Positions 59,908-64,000 of a stretch of 64,000 bases of DNA are shown here, one piece after another. The stretch is from Lucinisca nassula (taxonomy: Eukaryota; Mollusca; Bivalvia; Lucinida; Lucinidae). Each line of letters begins with the position of its first letter. Within the stretch, counting starts at the first letter, position 1. The translations under genes were made by a program, and so were the position numbers. Below the pieces are notes generated by a model. It saw only the letters and a program-made list of their open reading frames with translations, ran no database searches and had not been told where the DNA came from. The DNA is taken from NCBI GenBank assembly GCA_963580285.1, contig OY757019.1:64252587-64316586 (forward strand), in the 5' to 3' direction.

Positions 59908-60245
59908 TCTCCAAAATGACCTTTACAGTGTTGACGGGGATGTTAAACCTCAAATCAAACAAAACTGTCACCAGGCAAAGTGATATATGTCAGACCGACC
60001 ATGCATTATAGCCTTCAGTTCCAGTTCTGTTGTGTATTCCTTGCTTCCAAAGGATAACCCTTTTATAGAACATATTTCATATCAATCCTACATTGGTTTC
60101 ACTGGGCGGCTGGGCTTGAGATGTCATTTCATCTCAATGTGGGGTAAAAGTCTTACAAAAAAAAATGATGAACAAACTTCTCCAATTTAATGACCTAAAT
60201 AGTGTTGATGAGGACTTAAAAACCTTTATTTAAATAAACAAAACT
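59908..60245 (+). repeat. Two 3' fragments of SINE-like family D
   Basis: One fragment at 59,908-59,965 (GACGTCTCCAAAATGACCTT through ACCTCAAATCAAACAAAA) and a diverged one at 60,090-60,245 (TGGTTTCACTGGGCGGCTGG onward). Confidence 0.75.
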
Positions 60246-60249
60246 GTTA

Positions 60250-61400
60250 CAGAAATAGATCAATGATTAGGACTCACTAGCATGAAATAAGTGAAATGCT
60301 GGAGCAAAAGAAAATCTACAGTTTCACTCTGGTGGCCTTATTTGAACTGGAGATGTGGGGCATACCCCTGGTGACCCACAGTCAGTATTACTGAATGTGT
60401 CTTATCTTAAGAATATACATGGTTTAGGGGCAGGGATCTGAACGGTTTCTGAGATACATGCATTAACAATAGTTACTGTGGACCCTTTTTGACAAAATTT
60501 TCGGCTAGTTTTTCCATGCCTTTGAAGCTGGAGTGGGTGGGGCATACCACCTGAGGAAGCCCTTTAGGTGTCAGTGACTGTGTCTTATCATAAGACAGAA
60601 TTGATTTTTTCTTTTGATTTTGTGGCCCTTTCAAGATAATTTCACTCATATAGAGCTGATCGTTAATCAGAGGTGGGCGAAAACAGGTGTACCTGGAGAA
60701 AAACCACCTGACCTTCTGTTGCAGAACTTGGCATCTGACATATGACCTGTACCTAGGCTTGAACCACAGCGATGAGAGACCTATTGATTACAGAGCATAT
60801 ATTAAAGAAACAATATCATATATGGTTTGTAATGGGGGTCTGAATGGTTTCTAAGGGGGCATTCCCCTGGGTCCTGAGATTTCTTTTCGAGTAACAGGGT
60901 GGTCAAATATTTGACTGAGCCCATTAATCAGTATTGCAGATAATATAATGAAACAGTCTTAAGTCAAAGTTCAGAACCATTTTTTCAGCCTACACTCAGA
61001 TATAAACAATCCACCACTGGCCACCAGTGCTTTCATTTGTTAGATATTTTGCAGACTCGAACTTCGAAACAAACTGATAGCTACACATACTGGTATAGTT
61101 TGATTAACTGTTGGTTTTTATGGTTACTGGCAAATATGTATGTACTTTTCCATCCAAAACTTTGTTTGACACAAGAGACCATTCAGAAATAATTGTCAGA
61201 CAAACAAAAACCACAGTAAACTGTTGCAAACTGAAGACCATATCCTTCAGAACATGAAGTATTTTTTCCACATCTCAGGGTTTGAACCTGTTCTAAATCA
61301 GCTAGTATCAGCCGCAGTTTGTGATAGGATAGCAAATATAACTTAAATGTCTATTTTCAAATCATATCAAATAAAACCTTATCATTGTAAACAAGTTTTA
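60250..61400. other. No gene seen
   Basis: AT-rich sequence without persuasive coding. TGGGGCATACC(C/A)CCTG segments recur near 60,356 and 60,538, a short degenerate duplication. Confidence 0.4.
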
Positions 61401-61403
61401 TAT

Positions 61404-61490
61404 CAGCTGGTTGTCAGCAGCCTCACAGGCTGGTGACAACTGGTTGTCAGCAGCCTCACAAGCTGGTTACAACCGGTTGTCAGCAGCCAG
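61404..61490. repeat. 33-bp minisatellite, inverted (right arm)
   Basis: CAGCTGGTTGTCAGCAGCCT CACAGGCT and following units are the reverse complement of the array at 57,654-57,775; two and a half units. Confidence 0.9.
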
Positions 61491-61787
61491 TTCCTATACA
61501 TTACTGCGTGAATTAGGACAGACAGGCCTGATCAAACAGTGTAGACCCAGAATGCATTGTCTCTTCAGGATCTGCACTGTTTGCCACTTATCCAGCCATT
61601 TTAGATACAAATTGGGTTGTAAATTATACTTATCGAACAATCAATTACTACTAAATATGGTAATCAGTTTAGGGGAATCTATTGATCGATTAATCGATTA
61701 TTGGTGTCAGCCTTAGTAAAACTGGGGTTTACAGGGGTATACATAAATTTTCTAATTGCTGTCTGCACAGACCATCTAGTTATCCTT

Positions 61788-62062
61788 TGTTTGTTTGATT
61801 TAAGGTTTAACATCCTCGCAAACACTATTTAGGTCATTTTGGAGATGTTGCTTCCAGTTTTGGTGGGAATTTTACCCGACATTGAGATGAGATGACACCT
61901 CAAACCCTGCTGCCCAATTAAACCAATAGGATTTATATGCATGGATGGTCTGACTAGCACCACTTTGCCTGAGCAGGCTTACTGAACCCTCTATGCAGTT
62001 TACAAGTACTCCTGTGCGGTTGGTTTCAGATGGATGTTGGGGTGGGGGGATTGGGGTCTAGT
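61788..62062 (-). repeat. SINE-like family D copy, diverged
   Basis: From TTGTTTGATTTAAGGTTTAA to the G-rich segment at ~62,050; it carries GAGATGAGATGACACCTCAA and CCCAATTAAACCAATAGG. Confidence 0.8.
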
Positions 62063-62121
62063 TATCCTTTATAAATGGAACTGAGGACTTCAGCAAATGC
62101 AAACAAATTTGATTTTTCTAG

Positions 62122-62276
62122 TCGATAAACCCCAGACAGTTTTTTGTGGTGCAGCTGCAATGATAATGTTTTGCTTTGATATGTTCTCTGGAAGTGATGT
62201 GCTTTTCCAAACATGTATCCTCCATATGTGGAATGAACACCAGGAATTGGCAGCAACTACCACCAACGGTGACAAG
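62122..62276 (+). other. Candidate host exon, 155 nt
   Basis: A 3' splice site (TTTGATTTTTCTAG, to 62,121) and a consensus donor (GACAAG|GTGAGC at 62,277) enclose a fully open frame that reads DKPQTVFCGAAAMIMFCFDM and then FSGSDVLFQTCILHMWNEHQ. The composition is protein-like with a hydrophobic helix. The exon would begin two bases into a codon and end in phase 0. Family not recognised. This is the best evidence for a plus-strand host gene in the window. Confidence 0.45.
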
Positions 62277-62279
62277 GTG

Positions 62280-62905
62280 AGCTTTTGGGATCACTTTTTG
62301 TCTGCGTACATGCGTAAACTTTTGCTTCAAACGACATCTCCTCCTAAACCACTGATCGGATTTTGACCAAACCTCACAGGAATGATTCATAGGTAGGCTG
62401 GTTTCAAAGTTGTTCAAATGGTTCCAGCCACAAGAGCTAAATATATATTTTTTTTGTACTGAAAACTTAAACCCAGGTCTTCGATATTTGGTATGAAGCT
62501 TCATCTAGTGAACCTCTACCAAGATTGTTCAAATTATAGCCCTGGGACCAAAAATGCCCCCGCCCCGGGAGCCTTTGGTTTTACATAGGCTTATATAGGG
62601 AAAATCTTTGTCTCTGAAACCGCTAGGTGCAGGTCTTTCATATTTGGTGTGAAGCTTCATCTAGTGGACCTCTATCAAGATTGTTAAAATGATTGCCCTA
62701 GGGCCAAAAATGCCCCCACCCTCGGGCCCTTTGATTTATCATAGGCTTATATAGGGAAAAATATTTAAATTAAAAATCTTCTCTGAAACCACAAGGCCCA
62801 GGTATTTGATATTTGGTATAAAGCTTCATCTACAGAACCTCTACCAAGATTGTTCAAGTTATAGCCCAGAGGCCAAAATTGTCCTCGCCCTGAGGCCTTT
62901 TGGTT
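62280..62905. repeat. ~165-bp satellite, 3 copies, with a satellite-B-like leader
   Basis: The leader (62,280-62,450) resembles satellite B (ACCACTGATCGGATTTTGAC, CTCACAGGAATG). Three units follow at about 62,470, 62,630 and 62,800, sharing TTTGGTATGAAGCTTCATCT, ACCTCTACCAAGATTGTTCA and ATAGGCTTATATAGGGAAAA. Confidence 0.82.
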
Positions 62906-64000
62906 TTATGCAACAGTCATTTGTAACCACTGCCCCCATCCCACCTACAGGGATAGCGGGAAACAATAACTTTTCACTTTTCACAGCCCTACACGTACAC
63001 AGTGCATGGGGGGAGGGGACCTGTAGAAGGTCACAATACATGTAGTTCATTCCACTGGGGGTATATTTGCATAATATCAAAACCCCCACATTAACCCGGC
63101 ACTGCAGGGGAACATTGGGGGTAACTATTCTCTTTCCCCTGCCTATCCCAGTAGGTGGTGGTGTGTGTGTGTGGGGGTGTTACAAATGACTAGGCTAGTG
63201 CATTATAAAGACTTATATAAGGAAAATCTCCTGTCTGGAGATCTTCTGCGTAAAAGGAGATCATAGGCAACGATAAAATGCCTTATAGATATGGGCAACT
63301 TAAAAAAAATGCAGCAAAAGTGTGACAATGGGGGTCAAATTTCAAACCAGATATATCATGATGGTTTTATCTTTTTTTTTGGACCATTGAACATCAAATG
63401 AAGTGTTTAAAAGGCAAAACCCATGAGTTTTTTTTTTAATTATTATTTTCACCATTTTTCATTACATTTTTTGCAATTCCTCAGTAATCATTAGACTTGA
63501 TACTTCACCAAGATTTGAAAGAAAATGTCATTTTTTTCTTCTGTAACTTTTAGTGGGTACACATATCCACCATTCTGGCCAATTTTTTCTCACTTAGTTC
63601 CACTTGAATATTTTTTTAGGGATTTTTTGCAATATTAGAGCCATATTTTTTCAAAACACACCTAATTAAGATTTTTCACAAGAAAAGTAGGCAAGATATT
63701 TAAGAAAAATCTTATTCTTAGCAATATTAGAGGCATTTCAAAAACAAATTTAAAATTTCATTTGATTGTGATAAATATTTATGATTTTAGGTGGCTTTCA
63801 AAAACATGTATATTTTCTATAAAAATGTTACACTTGTGACAGTTTCAGCACTGCTGTAGAATGCCTAAATTTTTCATTTCTGATCAAATACGTGTTACAT
63901 TTTACATATTTTGGTAATGAAAGGAAACAAAGATACGTCTCAGAAAGTAAGTCTCCAACTTCAACGGTACTTTTAAATAAAAAATTATAGAACAGACTAT
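62906..64000. other. No gene seen
   Basis: AT-rich sequence with several T runs and a short (GT)n near 63,160. No persuasive coding or repeat family. Confidence 0.4.

Overview
The window looks like nuclear DNA of a lophotrochozoan animal, most likely a mollusc. It is AT-rich and intron-style, and it is packed with molluscan-type tRNA-derived SINEs, minisatellites and nested transposons. It carries almost no recognisable host genes. Species cannot be named from sequence alone.

Layout. (1) 1-480: ~150-bp tandem repeat. (2) ~541-8,830: a decayed Helitron of the Helentron type (N-terminal repeats, DUF6570-like region, Rep, PIF1-like helicase, C-terminal endonuclease). It is interrupted by a complete 1.29-kb mariner (1605-2898), a ~525-bp Penelope-linked repeat, a 94-bp insert with a 12-bp target duplication and a 66-bp in-frame fragment. 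(3) ~9,090-15,285: SINE-like and Penelope-like fragments embedded in two families of ~150-170-bp satellites. (4) 15,286-33,394: a Polinton/Maverick element (an integrated large DNA virus-like transposon) with long terminal inverted repeats, described below. (5) ~33,395-41,070: SINEs and a Ty3/gypsy-like gag-pol retroelement with a textbook -1 frameshift heptamer at the gag/pol overlap and a later disabling +1 frameshift. (6) 41,953-43,377: an intact 474-aa zinc-finger/TatD-type hydrolase ORF downstream of two minisatellites. (7) 44-64 kb: SINEs of four families, foldback sequences, minisatellites and a few possible exons of an unidentified plus-strand host gene.

The Polinton is the main point of interest. 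Plus-strand genes (17.08-23.0 kb) run: unknown 144-aa protein, tandem PC4-like ssDNA-binding/coactivator protein, 52-aa ORF, retroviral-type integrase with chromodomain, TATA-binding-protein homologue, small basic protein, penton-like minor capsid protein, 130-aa lysine-rich protein, major capsid protein, adenain-like protease. Minus-strand genes (30.36-23.06 kb) run: protein-primed family B DNA polymerase, membrane protein, packaging ATPase, a second basic protein paralogous to the first, and a 89-aa protein. The two clusters converge at ~23.03 kb. The unexpected part is the transcription-initiation set: a two-repeat TBP homologue and a double PC4 protein, together with a canonical TATA-Inr promoter before the PC4 gene, a TATA box before polymerase and a 9-site E-box-like array behind it. 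The inference is that this Polinton lineage brought its own polymerase II initiation factors. Several genes (TBP, penton, protease, membrane protein, polymerase) are now broken by frameshifts, stops or insertions, so this copy is dead.

Inside the polymerase gene sits a ~380-bp insert with a complete hammerhead ribozyme core, of the kind found in Penelope-like elements. The left Polinton end is an 805-bp tandem array that repeats terminal inverted repeat plus first gene.
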